Positions 1 to 8,308 of a stretch of 64,000 bases of DNA are shown in pieces. This DNA is from Alcanivorax nanhaiticus (GTDB taxonomy: Bacteria; Pseudomonadota; Gammaproteobacteria; Pseudomonadales; Alcanivoracaceae), in assembly GCF_000756665.1 (NCBI RefSeq), contig NZ_ARXV01000013.1, positions 1 to 64,000 on the forward strand. Reading direction: 5' to 3'. The position numbers and the translations under genes are program-made. Position 1 is the first letter of the stretch. Every line of letters starts with the position of its first letter. The notes below the pieces were generated by a model that worked only from the letters and a program-made list of their open reading frames with translations, did not search any database and was not told the DNA's origin.

Positions 1-74
1 CGACTCACTCTAACGGGGAAGATGTCGTGCTGATGGCATTGGCGTTCTTTCTCGCGCAAACGCTAAGGGTTGCT

Positions 75-206
75 GTAGGAACGTAGTGCAGCGGAGTAAC
101 GCACGGAGTGCGGCCCCGAAGGGGAGAGCGAAGCGAATAACGGTCGTCCGACCGCGATCCGAGCTTCGGCGAGGAGGGATACCAAAAACTCGCAACTCAC
201 TACTCC
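75..206. repeat. composite intergenic repeat (B-type element plus right arm of a heptamer element)
   Basis: A block at 75-141 recurs almost intact at 6545-6611 (shared strings such as AGCGGAGTAACGCACGGAGT, and GCGAATAAC at the end). A degenerate, inverted relative lies at 8405-8472. It is followed at 186-206 by AACTCGCAACTCACTACTCC, which resembles only the right arm of the heptamer elements described elsewhere; no left arm is visible. It lies upstream of cmoA. A TATAAT-like -10 sequence sits at 252-257 but lacks a convincing -35. Confidence 0.6.
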
Positions 207-287
207 GCCCTTGCCTCGCTGCGCCCGTTTCTCTCCCACCCCTCCCGCCGCTATAATCACGACCGCAATTTGCCAACCTGGAAGCTC

Positions 288-1019
288 ATGTCTGATCAGC
301 AGGACAACATCTACGCCACTGCGCACCAGCAGGTGGCACGCTTTTCGTTTGACGAGACGGTGGTGCGGGTCTTTCCCGACATGATTCGTCGCTCGGTGCC
401 CGGCTACCCCTCCATTATCGACATGATTGGGGTGCTGGCGGCCCGCTATGCACAGCCGGACACGTGTCTCTACGATCTGGGCTGCTCTCTGGGGGCGGCG
501 ACCACCGCCATGGCAGCGCTGACTGCGGAGCAGGGCAATCCGGTGGTTGCGGTGGATAACTCCCCGGCAATGATTCATCAGGCGGAAACCTTACTGGCTC
601 ATGCGGGGCTGAGTGAGCGGGTACGGCTGCTGGAGGGGGATGTGGCGGAGATGGATTTTGAGCCTTGTTCCATGGCCGTGCTGAATTTCACCCTGCAGTT
701 TATTGCGCCGGAGCGGCGTGATGCCTTTATTGAGCGCCTTGCGGCGGCGACAGTGCCCGGCGGAATTCTGGTGTTATCCGAGAAGATTCGTTTCGAGGAT
801 GAAGCAGAGAATGCACTGCAGACGGAACTGCACCATGCCTTCAAGCGCAATAACGGCTATTCCGATCTGGAGATCAGCCAGAAGCGCACCGCGCTGGAAA
901 ACGTGTTGATACCGGAAACGCTTGCTGCTCATGAGGCGCGCCTGCGCAAGGCGGGATACCAGCATATTCATGTCTGGTTTCGTTGCTTTAACTTTATGTC
1001 CTTGCTGGCGGTACGCTGA
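288..1019 (+). CDS. cmoA: carboxy-S-adenosyl-L-methionine synthase CmoA
   Basis: CmoA converts S-adenosylmethionine and prephenate to carboxy-SAM, the donor used by CmoB to make the cmo5U34 wobble nucleoside of tRNA. The 243-residue protein has the class I methyltransferase core. It carries the family strings [12 protein letters not shown] near residue 31, [11 protein letters not shown] near 62 (SAM loop), DNSPAMI, LNFTLQF and [16 protein letters not shown], and is close to the usual length of about 247. The ATG at 288 is chosen over an upstream in-frame TTG at 270, because family members begin just before the FSFDE segment. Its TGA overlaps the ATG of cmoB by one base, so the two are translationally coupled. 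Confidence 0.96.
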   Translation: MSDQQDNIYATAHQQVARFSFDETVVRVFPDMIRRSVPGYPSIIDMIGVLAARYAQPDTCLYDLGCSLGAATTAMAALTAEQGNPVVAVDNSPAMIHQAETLLAHAGLSERVRLLEGDVAEMDFEPCSMAVLNFTLQFIAPERRDAFIERLAAATVPGGILVLSEKIRFEDEAENALQTELHHAFKRNNGYSDLEISQKRTALENVLIPETLAAHEARLRKAGYQHIHVWFRCFNFMSLLAVR

Positions 1020-1987
1020 TGCTGGAACAGTATATTTTGCAGTGTGAGACGGCGTTGGCGACCAACTTTGCTGATGCTTCCCGGCAGACTTTGATGGCAC
1101 TGACACGCGAGCGGTTGATTGATCGCCCCCATGGTGATCTGTCGCGCTGGATGGCCGCACTTGAAGCCTTGCCGGCAGGGCCTGCCAGCTGTGATCTGGG
1201 GGCTGATGCGCTAAGAATTGGTGAGCCGGGCCAGCAGGATTTACAGGCTGTACGGGCTGCCCTGGAAGGGTTGATTCCCTGGCGTAAGGGGCCGTTTGAT
1301 TTTTTTGGCGTGCAGGTGGACACCGAGTGGCGTTCTGACTGGAAGTGGCAGCGCGTAGCGCCGCATCTGTCTCCATTGGCGGGGCGGCGGGTGCTGGATG
1401 TGGGCTGCGGTAGTGGTTATCACTGCTGGCGAATCGCGGCTGAGGGGGCGAGCCAGGTTGTTGGGATTGATCCGACCATTCTCTTTTTGATTCAGTTTTT
1501 GGCGGTAAAGCGTTTCGCCCAGCAGGTGCCTGCCTGGTTTCTTCCCGTGCGAATGGAAGAGATGCCAGCAGAGCAGCAGAACTTCGATACGGTACTGTCC
1601 ATGGGGGTGCTCTATCACCGTCGTTCCCCTCTGGATCATATCCTTGAGCTCAAAGGGGCTCTTGCCAGTGGTGGCGAGCTGGTACTGGAAACGCTGGTAG
1701 TGGAGGGCGATGCCCAAACGGTATTGATGCCGGAGGATCGCTACGCGGTGATGCGTAATGTGTTCTTCCTGCCGTCAGTGGCAATGCTGACGATCTGGCT
1801 GCAGCGCTGCGGGTTTGTGGATGTGCGCTGTGTTGACGAATCCACCACCACAATGGAAGAACAGCGTGCTACCGACTGGATGCGCTTCCAGTCATTGCCC
1901 GATTTTTTGGACCCGGATAACCCCGCGTTGACGCGTGAAGGTTACCCGGCTCCGCGCAGGGCTGTGCTAGTGGCGCGCAAGCCCTGA
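1019..1987 (+). CDS. cmoB: tRNA U34 carboxymethyltransferase CmoB
   Basis: CmoB transfers the carboxymethyl group of carboxy-SAM to 5-hydroxyuridine at tRNA position 34, giving cmo5U. The 322-residue length matches the family. The N-terminal half contains the [21 protein letters not shown] segment typical of CmoB, followed by a Rossmann-type SAM domain ([14 protein letters not shown], near residue 127) and [20 protein letters not shown]. The start overlaps the cmoA stop, making a two-gene operon. The 3' end overlaps the convergent gene that follows by about 20 bp. Confidence 0.96.
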   Translation: MLEQYILQCETALATNFADASRQTLMALTRERLIDRPHGDLSRWMAALEALPAGPASCDLGADALRIGEPGQQDLQAVRAALEGLIPWRKGPFDFFGVQVDTEWRSDWKWQRVAPHLSPLAGRRVLDVGCGSGYHCWRIAAEGASQVVGIDPTILFLIQFLAVKRFAQQVPAWFLPVRMEEMPAEQQNFDTVLSMGVLYHRRSPLDHILELKGALASGGELVLETLVVEGDAQTVLMPEDRYAVMRNVFFLPSVAMLTIWLQRCGFVDVRCVDESTTTMEEQRATDWMRFQSLPDFLDPDNPALTREGYPAPRRAVLVARKP

Positions 1988-2665
1988 TTCCATCTGGGTG
2001 GAGAGGTCCAGCAGGTGATCCACCAGTTTCATCCTTTCGCTTTCTGGCATACGGGACAGGGCCGGTTTCAGTGTGTTCAACAGACTTTGCTCTCCCTGAC
2101 GCCTGACTCTGGTTACCAGGTCGGAAGCGAGCGAGTCGCCAGCAGGCACGGCTGGTAAGGACAGAGCTTGCTGCGCCTCTTTGGAAAGTATCAAGGGTTC
2201 CGCATTCCCTGATTGTTGCAGCATGGCTAGGGTGGCGTCGATAAGTGGCTGGGCGTTGGTATGTTCCAGTATCTCGCAACCATGGAGAGCGATACGGATC
2301 CTGACATCCACTTCGAATTCATCCAGTCTGAATGCCTGACGGGCAATGCGGGCCAATAGCCGCTCGGCAAGCCGGTGTCCTCCTCGCATGTCGGTGGCAG
2401 GCAGCACCACCAGCATGAGGTGATCATCCGGATTGGAAATGAGTAAGTCTTCGCAGCGTTTGTCGTGATGAAGTTGTTCGGCTAGCAATGCGATCAGCGT
2501 TTCCATCCGGTCTTCGCCAATATCGGCTTGTAGCGAATCCTTTTCCGCGATAGCGATGGCGAGGAGGGTGACAGGATGTCGGTGGCGAAGGCATAGCGAA
2601 AGGGCCCGCTCGATGGCCTGCTGGTTGTGACTGTCTGCACGGCTTTGGGGTGTCGCGGCAGTCAT
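1967..2665 (-). CDS. degenerate GGDEF-like domain protein
   Basis: A 232-residue soluble protein. The region around residues 15-130 has the layout of a diguanylate cyclase domain (ALERALSL, a beta strand LLAIAI, then [13 protein letters not shown] and [13 protein letters not shown], followed by VRIRIALHG). At the position where GG[DE]EF is expected it reads SNPDDH, so the catalytic loop is missing and cyclase activity is unlikely. The rest is helical and unrecognised. ATG at 2665 is preferred over GTG at 2671 because GAGG precedes it at normal spacing. The coding end overlaps cmoB tail to tail. The assignment to the GGDEF fold is inference from pattern only; the protein may be a c-di-GMP-independent signalling or scaffold protein. 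Confidence 0.6.
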   Translation of the reverse strand: MTAATPQSRADSHNQQAIERALSLCLRHRHPVTLLAIAIAEKDSLQADIGEDRMETLIALLAEQLHHDKRCEDLLISNPDDHLMLVVLPATDMRGGHRLAERLLARIARQAFRLDEFEVDVRIRIALHGCEILEHTNAQPLIDATLAMLQQSGNAEPLILSKEAQQALSLPAVPAGDSLASDLVTRVRRQGEQSLLNTLKPALSRMPESERMKLVDHLLDLSTQMESGLARH

Positions 2666-2863
2666 TGGCACCTCGAATCAAATCGGTAAGATGCAATCCC
2701 TGCTTGAGTGTGGCGTCCTGCCCATTCAGGTTATCGTATCCAGTTCCCTGTACCCTGACAGTCAGCGAATACTTTATTTAACAACAATGTCTGTGTTTGT
2801 AACGCTCAAGGCCCTCTGTGGGCGGGGCAGCAAGTCGTAACACGGATCTGTATGAGGCATGTG

Positions 2864-3193
2864 ATGAATACCTTTGCAATGATTGCCACAGCGGTGATGA
2901 GCTCAGTGTTTACCCTGGTTGTGGTGGCTGCCTGGGCGCATTTTTACTTTCAGCCCCGTTTGCGAAATACCCTGCAGCGTGAACTGGATGAGCAGGTTGA
3001 AGCTGCAGCCCAGGTCATCTCCGAACGGGTGGAAGAAGGGGTGCGCCGTGGTTTGGTGGAAGGGGTCAGAAACCTGCCATCCCGGGAAGTGCTGGAAGGC
3101 GCCAGCCGCAGCCTGGCTCGTACCGGAGCCGAGTTGGTGAGTGACCGGCTTGGCCAGATTTTTGGTGGCCCCAAAAAAGAGCGCAAAGATTGA
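2864..3193 (+). CDS. small single-pass membrane protein with charged helical tail
   Basis: Unrecognised protein of 109 residues. One hydrophobic helix (about residues 4-25, IATAVMSSVFTLVVVAAW) is followed by HFYFQPRL and a long charged, probably coiled helix rich in E, R and V. The pattern HF..xPR, then SREVL...SRSLAR...IFGG, is repeated in the small protein at 5482-5808 (HFVVGPR, SREVI...ARDLARGIGLIGG), so the two look like diverged paralogues. ATG at 2864 is chosen because GAGG lies at good spacing; an in-frame ATG at 2852 is possible. No function can be assigned. Confidence 0.7.
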   Translation: MNTFAMIATAVMSSVFTLVVVAAWAHFYFQPRLRNTLQRELDEQVEAAAQVISERVEEGVRRGLVEGVRNLPSREVLEGASRSLARTGAELVSDRLGQIFGGPKKERKD

Positions 3194-3277
3194 TCGCCTG
3201 AAGCCCGATGCCGGACGCCTGAAGCATGTGACTTCTGGAATCCGGTGATGGGGGTGTTTGGGTAGTGGTAACAGGCC

Positions 3278-4027
3278 CTAATTTCTGGCGGGCAAAAGCC
3301 GTGCTACCAGGCAGGCGATGCCCAGGCTGAGCATGGCCAGTGACAGGACATCTTGCTGCAAGGCGTGCCACGTGAGGCTCCATAGATTGGCTGCCTTGAG
3401 CACAGAGAGGAGTACCAGCAGGGTGCCGGTGAGGGTAAAGAAAAGATCCATTTTGCGGTTGCGACGAAGCTCGCCCCGCAGTTGCTTCAACTCTTCGAGA
3501 ATATCTTCCTGAAGTAACTGTTGGTGGGCCACCTGCTCGGCCAGTTGCCCCATTTGCTCAGGCAGGGTGGCCAGCTTTTCCAGCCAGACCGGGTCTTCCC
3601 GGCGCAGGACGGCGAGCAATTCCTTGAGACGAACATGGTCATCGAGCCAGTTGCGAACCAGTGGCCACAGGCTGAATTGTTCAATCAGCGCGGTAAGCTG
3701 GCGTATCTGGTCCTCGTGACCGGATACTCGCAGCGCTTCCTGGTCCTCCAGGGGGGTGCTGGAGAACAGCCAATGCAGCATGCCGCCCAACGGGCCCCGG
3801 ATGCGTACGTCCACATTGCCCTCATACTCGGGCAGCAGTTCAATGCCATCCTCGTAGATGAGCACATAAAGCACCCACATGGGGCGTTCCGCGCGGATAC
3901 GCACCACGGTACCGTGCAGGTCCGCCAGATGCTGTTGTCCTGACGGGCTGGCGGTGAGTGCCTGATTGAGCGCACTTTCGAGTCCGCCAAGCACAATCAA
4001 TTGGGGAAAGCTACCGGTTTGAGCCAT
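3278..4027 (-). CDS. SCP2/UbiJ-like domain protein with C-terminal membrane segments
   Basis: A 249-residue protein. Residues about 12-115 resemble the SCP2-type domain of the ubiquinone accessory factor UbiJ: LESALNQALTASP, then LHGTVVRIRAERP, GIELLPEYEGNVDVRIRGPL and ALRVSGHEDQIRQLTALIEQ. UbiJ is about 200 residues and binds ubiquinone precursors or lipid. Here the domain is followed by a coiled-coil-like stretch (about 150-195) and two hydrophobic helices (about 198-215 and 228-245), which UbiJ lacks. No ubi gene is nearby, so this is probably a membrane-anchored paralogue rather than UbiJ itself. No strong ribosome-binding site is visible. The lipid-binding role is inferred from the fold only. 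Confidence 0.65.
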   Translation of the reverse strand: MAQTGSFPQLIVLGGLESALNQALTASPSGQQHLADLHGTVVRIRAERPMWVLYVLIYEDGIELLPEYEGNVDVRIRGPLGGMLHWLFSSTPLEDQEALRVSGHEDQIRQLTALIEQFSLWPLVRNWLDDHVRLKELLAVLRREDPVWLEKLATLPEQMGQLAEQVAHQQLLQEDILEELKQLRGELRRNRKMDLFFTLTGTLLVLLSVLKAANLWSLTWHALQQDVLSLAMLSLGIACLVARLLPARN

Positions 4028-4259
4028 GAATACTGACGGTTCCTGTCTCTATTGCGACCGCATTGTTGAGTTCGGTCTTCTTTCTGTTGCCAAAAATTAC
4101 GTTATCTTGCTTATATTTGGAATCGTGGCTCCCTATACTATGCATTTTCATAACAAGACAACATTGACTTATTTGACCGGGATGGGTGAACACGCGATCT
4201 GTTTACGTTCTGTCGCGCTTGTTATTGTGAGACAGCCCTTGGAGGGGAGTAGTTTATAA

Positions 4260-5480
4260 ATGCTGGAATCGTTGCTTGCGTACCCGGATTTCTGGAAGTA
4301 CGTCAGTATTCCTTTTATTGCAGGTGCTGTTGGCTGGACTACCAACTGGATGGCAGTTCAGATGACCTTCTATCCCCTTGAGTTTGTCGGGGTCAGACCG
4401 ATTTTTGGTTGGCAGGGCATTATCCCTTCCAAAGTCGAGAAGATGGCGGGGATTGTGGTCGACAAGGCCCTTTCCAAGCTGGGCAGCCTGGATGAGTTCT
4501 TCAGGGAGATGGAGCCGGAGAAAATCTCGGCGCATCTTACTCGTACCATTCAGGGCCGTATTGAAGAATACACCGATGAGGTGATGACCGAGCGCAATGC
4601 CGTGTTGTGGGAGAATCTCCCGTTGCTGGTGCGCAAGCGGGTCTACAGCCGTGCCCGTCGCGCTATCCCGTCTGTGATGGACAGTGTGGTGGACGATATC
4701 AGCCGCAATCTGGATAGCCTGGTAGACATGAAACACATGGTCACCACCCAGATGAGCGAAGATAAGCAGCTGATGGTGCAAATGTTCCGCGAGGTTGGGG
4801 ATCCTGAATTCCGCTTTGTGACCAACTCCGGCCTCTATTTTGGTTTTCTGTTTGGTCTTATTCAGGTTCCTGTGTTCATCTTGATGCCGGAAAACTGGGT
4901 GCTGCCGCTGTTTGGTTTTATTGTTGGGGTGGCGACTAACTGGCTGGCGCTCAACTTGATCTTCCGTCCGCTCAATCCGGTAAAAGTGGGTCCGTTCCGC
5001 ATTCAGGGCTTGTTCTTGAAGCGGCAGAAGGATGTGGCAGAAACCTTTGCGCGTCTGTCTACCGAAGAAGTCATTACGCTGCGCAATATCATGTACCAGG
5101 TGGTCAACGGGCCACGAGGTGATCGCACCAAGGCCTTGATCAAGCGTCACTTGAAGCCGCTGCTGAATGGTGGGGTGGTACGAACTGCTGCTCAGCTCAC
5201 CGTAGGCCCGGAAGGGTATGCGGATCTGAAAAAAGCCGTAGAAGAGAAGGCGGTGGATCTGGCGGTGGAGCCTTTCGAGGATCAGGGGTTCAACAGGGAG
5301 CGTGGTGCACTGGTTGAGAAAATCATGTCCGACCGGATGCAGGCGCTCAGTTCTGAAGAGTTTCAGGATCTCTTGCGCCCGGCCTTCCAGGAAGATGAAT
5401 GGATCCTGATTGTGGTAGGGGGCTTCCTTGGCGCCATGGCGGGTCTCTTCCAGCTGATTTTCATGTTTGGAGCCAGTTAA
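4260..5480 (+). CDS. DUF445 family membrane protein
   Basis: A 406-residue protein of the DUF445 family. A hydrophobic N-terminal segment with the hallmark VGWTTNWMAVQMTFYPLEFVG (residues 24-44) is repeated in the middle as VGVATNWLALNLIFRPLNPV near residue 225, and a last helix lies at the C-terminus (ILIVVGGFLGAMAGLFQLIF). A charged helical region separates them. Family members are envelope proteins of unknown role (the group includes Bacillus YheB). The ATG follows a strong GGAGGGGAG site. One base separates its stop from the next gene, which suggests an operon. A -10-like TATACT sequence lies near 4134 in the 232-bp leader. Confidence 0.85.
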   Translation: MLESLLAYPDFWKYVSIPFIAGAVGWTTNWMAVQMTFYPLEFVGVRPIFGWQGIIPSKVEKMAGIVVDKALSKLGSLDEFFREMEPEKISAHLTRTIQGRIEEYTDEVMTERNAVLWENLPLLVRKRVYSRARRAIPSVMDSVVDDISRNLDSLVDMKHMVTTQMSEDKQLMVQMFREVGDPEFRFVTNSGLYFGFLFGLIQVPVFILMPENWVLPLFGFIVGVATNWLALNLIFRPLNPVKVGPFRIQGLFLKRQKDVAETFARLSTEEVITLRNIMYQVVNGPRGDRTKALIKRHLKPLLNGGVVRTAAQLTVGPEGYADLKKAVEEKAVDLAVEPFEDQGFNRERGALVEKIMSDRMQALSSEEFQDLLRPAFQEDEWILIVVGGFLGAMAGLFQLIFMFGAS

Positions 5481-5481
5481 C

Positions 5482-5808
5482 ATGGAGCCGCTGCAGATAG
5501 ACATTGCCACTCTGGGGTGGTTGTTGTTTGCAGCGGCGGGTGCTTCTTCGCTGCTTACCTTGATAGTCGTTGCCCTGCTTGGGCACTTTGTTGTTGGACC
5601 GAGAGTAGAGCGCAAGATTGATCGTCGCCTGGAAGAAGGGGCACAGCGTCTTGAGGAAAATCTCAGAAGGCGGATTGTGGACCTGCTTACGGGCAAATCC
5701 AGAGAGGTGATTCGGGACCGTGCTCGTGATCTGGCCAGGGGGATTGGTCTGATTGGTGGGACCCGCAGGAATCCGCTGGATGATTCAGAGGATGATCTGG
5801 ATCGCTGA
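5482..5808 (+). CDS. small membrane protein paired with DUF445
   Basis: A 108-residue protein with one membrane helix (about residues 10-35, LGWLLFAAAGASSLLTLIVVALLGHF) and a strongly charged helical tail (PRVERKIDRRLEEGAQRLEENLRRR, C-terminus acidic). It resembles the small protein at 2864-3193 in layout and in scattered identities, especially SREVI..RARDLARGIGLIGG. The ATG at 5482 follows TGGAG at proper spacing and lies one base after the DUF445 stop; an upstream TTG at 5467 would overlap that gene. Gene order implies co-expression, and perhaps a physical partnership, with DUF445. No known function. Confidence 0.75.
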   Translation: MEPLQIDIATLGWLLFAAAGASSLLTLIVVALLGHFVVGPRVERKIDRRLEEGAQRLEENLRRRIVDLLTGKSREVIRDRARDLARGIGLIGGTRRNPLDDSEDDLDR

Positions 5809-5970
5809 TCTGATGAGAAATTGATCACATAAACATTTCGTGCCCAATTGTTCTACAAGCGGCAGGATCCGATTTGTTAGCCTTCTTCTATAATTCACCC
5901 CACGCGTTGATGATGTTGTGTGTTGTTCCCGCTGCATTCGCTCGTGGAATTGCCTTCGGGAGTTTGGACC

Positions 5971-6414
5971 ATGTCCGATGAAAACCAGAATGACAAAGAT
6001 GGGCGCGTAAGCCCGCTGAAAGCACTGACCGGTGCTTCCAGAGATATTCGCAAGTATACCCACCAGATTTGGCTGGCTGGCTTGGGTGCTTTCGCTCGCG
6101 CTGAAGAAGAGGGTAGTGGTTTTTTTGATGCCCTCGTAGAAGCTGGTCGCGAAGTGGAAAAGCAGACCAAGGACAAGACCGAGTCCCGGGTTGAAGAGAT
6201 CAAGGAAAGGGTTCGCCATCATACCGGCGAAACCATGGAAAAGATGGAACGGGCCTTCGATGATCGGCTTAACAAGGCATTGTCCCGCTTGGGCCTGCCG
6301 AACAAGCGCGAAGTCGAAGAGCTTGAAAAACGGGTGCAGGAGCTGACACAAGCCCTGGATAGCGCTGAAGAGAAAGCGTCCCCGGCGAAACGCTCGCGCA
6401 AAAAGGGCGAGTGA
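5971..6414 (+). CDS. phasin family protein
   Basis: A 147-residue phasin (PhaF/PhaI type). Phasins coat polyhydroxyalkanoate granules and affect their size and number. The core motif is recognisable: residues about 20-60 contain ALTGASRDIRKYTHQIWLAGLGAFARAEEEGSGFFDALVEAGREVE. It is followed by a long amphipathic coiled-coil helix and a basic tail (AKRSRKKGE), short compared with the histone-like tail of PhaF. The ATG at 5971 is chosen over an in-frame start at 5920 because homology begins here. A TATAAT box lies at 5889-5894, and a strong terminator follows. No PHA synthase is in the window. Confidence 0.85.
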   Translation: MSDENQNDKDGRVSPLKALTGASRDIRKYTHQIWLAGLGAFARAEEEGSGFFDALVEAGREVEKQTKDKTESRVEEIKERVRHHTGETMEKMERAFDDRLNKALSRLGLPNKREVEELEKRVQELTQALDSAEEKASPAKRSRKKGE

Positions 6415-6464
6415 TTCCAACAGTGTTGTAGCGCACACCGCTAACCCCTTAGTGGTGTCTTTTG

Positions 6465-6496
6465 ACGGGTACCCGCCTTGGGTACCCGTTTTTTTT
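6465..6496 (+). terminator. rho-independent terminator after phasin gene
   Basis: A perfect 10-bp inverted repeat, ACGGGTACCC (6465-6474) with GGGTACCCGT (6480-6489), has a 5-nt loop and a run of eight T. It lies 50 bp downstream of the phasin stop. Confidence 0.92.
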
Positions 6497-6544
6497 GGCC
6501 GCTCTGCGGCCGCACTCGCACCGCGCAACACGTAGCTAACCCTA

Positions 6545-6611
6545 CCGCAGGAACGTAGCGCAGCGGAGTAACGCACGGAGTGCTGACCGAAGGGTGAGCG
6601 GAGCGAATAAC
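6545..6611. repeat. B-type intergenic repeat
   Basis: A second copy of the 67-bp block at 75-141, about 80 percent identical by eye. It is directly followed by CTGCAGGCAATGCGAGCCCAAGCG-type sequence and then by a heptamer element. The flank-to-heptamer order is the same as at the first copy, so the block seems to travel as part of a composite. The 522-bp gap 6415-6936 is filled by the terminator, this block, the heptamer element and a REP-like sequence. Confidence 0.65.
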
Positions 6612-6646
6612 CTGACTGCAGGCAATGCGAGCCCAAGCGAGGTAAT

Positions 6647-6751
6647 CAGTTTCGAGTTACGAGAAGCGAGTTTCGAAAGGCCAAACCCTAAAACTCGCAC
6701 AAGACCGACGCTCTTTGATTTTCGAAACTCGTTACTCGTCACTCGCTTCTG
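6647..6751. repeat. heptamer inverted-repeat element, G-type
   Basis: Left arm at 6647-6685: consecutive 7-mers CAGTTTC, GAGTTAC, GAGAAGC, GAGTTTC, GAAAGGC, then CAAA. Right arm at 6714-6751 is the inverted counterpart (GATTTTC, GAAACTC, GTTACTC, GTCACTC, GCTTCT). About 28 bp of unrelated core separates them. Located between the phasin gene and the acyl-CoA hydrolase gene. Confidence 0.8.
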
Positions 6752-6806
6752 GAATCCTTACCTCGCCAAGGCTCGGATCGCTTGCAGGCAAGCTCCCACA
6801 GCATGT
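6751..6806. repeat. REP-like sequence
   Basis: Read on the minus strand it runs TGTGGGAGCTTGCCTGCAAG, then CGATCCGAGCC, GGCGAGG and AAGGATTCC. The same order of blocks occurs at 8211-8263. It contains the short palindrome GCTTGC..GCAAGC and resembles the extragenic palindromes common in pseudomonads. Confidence 0.6.
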
Positions 6807-6936
6807 TTTAGCGAGTGTTTTGCCGACGCAAAAAGGCGTCAGGCATTCAACCGTCGCAAATCACCAATGAAGGCTTCGTCTCCCTTTGCTAGTATCCTTG
6901 AGCATTGATTCGCGCCGTGTTGGCTATGGAGAGAAA

Positions 6937-8052
6937 GTGTCTGATTGCGTGTTGTTTTCCGAAATTCCCACCGCCTGTGGTCGTGTTATTGCCCGGGCTA
7001 CCCTGAATGCCCCCAAGGCACTGAATGCACTGGGGCTGGATATGATCCAGGCGTTGGCTGCAAAGCTGGACGAATGGGAGCAGCGGGAGGATATCGTGGC
7101 GCTGTGGCTGGATGGTGCCGGCGGCAAGGCCTTCTGTGCCGGCGGCGACATCGTGCAGATGCACAAGTCCATGGTGAAGCATGCTGGAGAAGGCCGTAAC
7201 CCCTTCACCGAACAGTATTTCGCGGAAGAATATGCGCTGGATTATCGGCTGCATCGCTCACAGATCCCCGTGGTGGTATTTGGCGACGGCATCGTTATGG
7301 GCGGGGGTATGGGCTTGCTGCAGGGCGCGGACTTCCGACTGGTCACGGCACGATCCCGCATGGCCATGCCAGAGATTACCATCGGCCTGTTCCCGGATGT
7401 GGGCGGCAGCTGGTTCCTGAACCGTTTGCCAGGCAAGGTGGGGCTGTTCCTCGGTCTGACCGGCGTCCACATTAATGGCCGTGAGGCGGTGGAAGTGGGG
7501 CTGGCCGACCGGATGGTGGAAGGGGATGCAGAGGCCTTGTTGGCGCTGCTTGCTGAGCAACGTTATTCCGGGCAACCGAGAGATAACCGGGCGGTACTGT
7601 ATCGTCTCTTCAAGCAACAGGCGGCGGATATGGCGGAACTGCCACATCCGCTGGTGGATCATTTGTCTTTGATCAATTCGCTGTGTGATGGAGAGGATCT
7701 GCAGACCGTGGTGACACAGATGTTGTCTGCGAAGGATCGTGATAGTTGGTTGGATCGGGCACTGGGCAACCTTGAAAAAGGGTGTCCGCAGACGGCTCAC
7801 CTGGTGTGGGAGCAATTAGCGCGGTCTACTTACCTTTCGCTGGCTGATGTGTTCCGCATGGAGTGGTGCCTTGCTGTGCAGTGTTCGTTGCACGGTGACT
7901 TCCGCGAAGGAGTACGCGCCTTGCTGATCGACAAGGATGGCAAGCCGGGTTTCCGTCATCGCAGCATCGCCGATGTTCCCCGTGATTACATCGATGGCTA
8001 TTTCGAGTGTCCGGCCCCGGTCCACCCGCTGGCTTCCTTGGGAAAGGCATAA
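6937..8052 (+). CDS. 3-hydroxyisobutyryl-CoA hydrolase (enoyl-CoA hydratase/isomerase family)
   Basis: A 371-residue crotonase-fold thioesterase that would hydrolyse 3-hydroxyisobutyryl-CoA in valine breakdown. Diagnostic segments are KAFCAGGDI (oxyanion hole, near residue 66), GIVMGGGMGL (second oxyanion loop, near 117), MPEITIGLFPDVGGSWFLNR (near 142) and the C-terminal EGVRALLIDKDGKPGFR, all typical of HIBCH rather than plain enoyl-CoA hydratase. GTG at 6937 is preferred because GGAGAG precedes it; an upstream in-frame start at 6886 would add residues unlike the family. It fits functionally with the bkd operon at 33-37 kb but is not linked to it. Its stop is followed by a heptamer array. 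Confidence 0.9.
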   Translation: MSDCVLFSEIPTACGRVIARATLNAPKALNALGLDMIQALAAKLDEWEQREDIVALWLDGAGGKAFCAGGDIVQMHKSMVKHAGEGRNPFTEQYFAEEYALDYRLHRSQIPVVVFGDGIVMGGGMGLLQGADFRLVTARSRMAMPEITIGLFPDVGGSWFLNRLPGKVGLFLGLTGVHINGREAVEVGLADRMVEGDAEALLALLAEQRYSGQPRDNRAVLYRLFKQQAADMAELPHPLVDHLSLINSLCDGEDLQTVVTQMLSAKDRDSWLDRALGNLEKGCPQTAHLVWEQLARSTYLSLADVFRMEWCLAVQCSLHGDFREGVRALLIDKDGKPGFRHRSIADVPRDYIDGYFECPAPVHPLASLGKA

Positions 8053-8059
8053 GAGGCAT

Positions 8060-8108
8060 GAGCTACGAGCTACGAGCTACGAGCTACGAGCTACGAGCTA
8101 CGAGCTAC
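8060..8108. repeat. seven perfect tandem copies of the heptamer GAGCTAC
   Basis: Seven head-to-tail perfect copies of a 7-bp unit begin 7 bp after the TAA of the hydrolase gene, preceded in phase by GAGGCAT. No matching inverted arm is nearby, so this is a solo array. The uniform unit suggests recent slippage expansion. The rest of the 424-bp gap (8053-8476) holds a REP-like element, a complete heptamer element and a B-type remnant. Confidence 0.9.
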
Positions 8109-8210
8109 GCTCGATTGGAAAGGAAAGCCCGAAATAGTTCTCCGGATTTTGGGTTAATGGAAACGCCTTCCAACTCGTCGAGTTCGGCGATCCGTAGGAT
8201 CTGATGCCTC

Positions 8211-8281
8211 TGTAGGAGCTATGCTTACAGGGCGATCCGAGCCCACGCGAGGCAAGGATTCCAGAAACGTCCGCTCCTACA
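8211..8281. repeat. REP-like element bounded by TGTAGGAGC / GCTCCTACA
   Basis: A perfect 9-bp inverted repeat (8211-8219 and 8273-8281) bounds 71 bp that contain the CGATCCGAGCC, GCGAGG and AAGGATTCC blocks also found at 6751-6806. AAGGATTCC recurs once more at 8298-8306. The ends match the TGTAGGAGC ends of pseudomonad-type extragenic palindromes. Confidence 0.65.
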
Positions 8282-8308
8282 GTTCTGTCCCAACGGTAAG
8301 GATTCCAG

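Noticed and set aside
63-578. 171-residue minus-strand frame at the window start
   Set aside because: It covers the cmoA 5' part and the repeat block; its C-terminal SVRYSAALRS is the translation of the B repeat, also seen at 6545.
4254-5828. 524-residue open frame opposite the DUF445 gene
   Set aside because: Shadow of the DUF445 and small-protein genes on the other strand; no known domain and no ribosome-binding site.
8060-8108. CRISPR-like reading of the tandem heptamers
   Set aside because: Units are 7 bp with no spacers and no cas genes are present.
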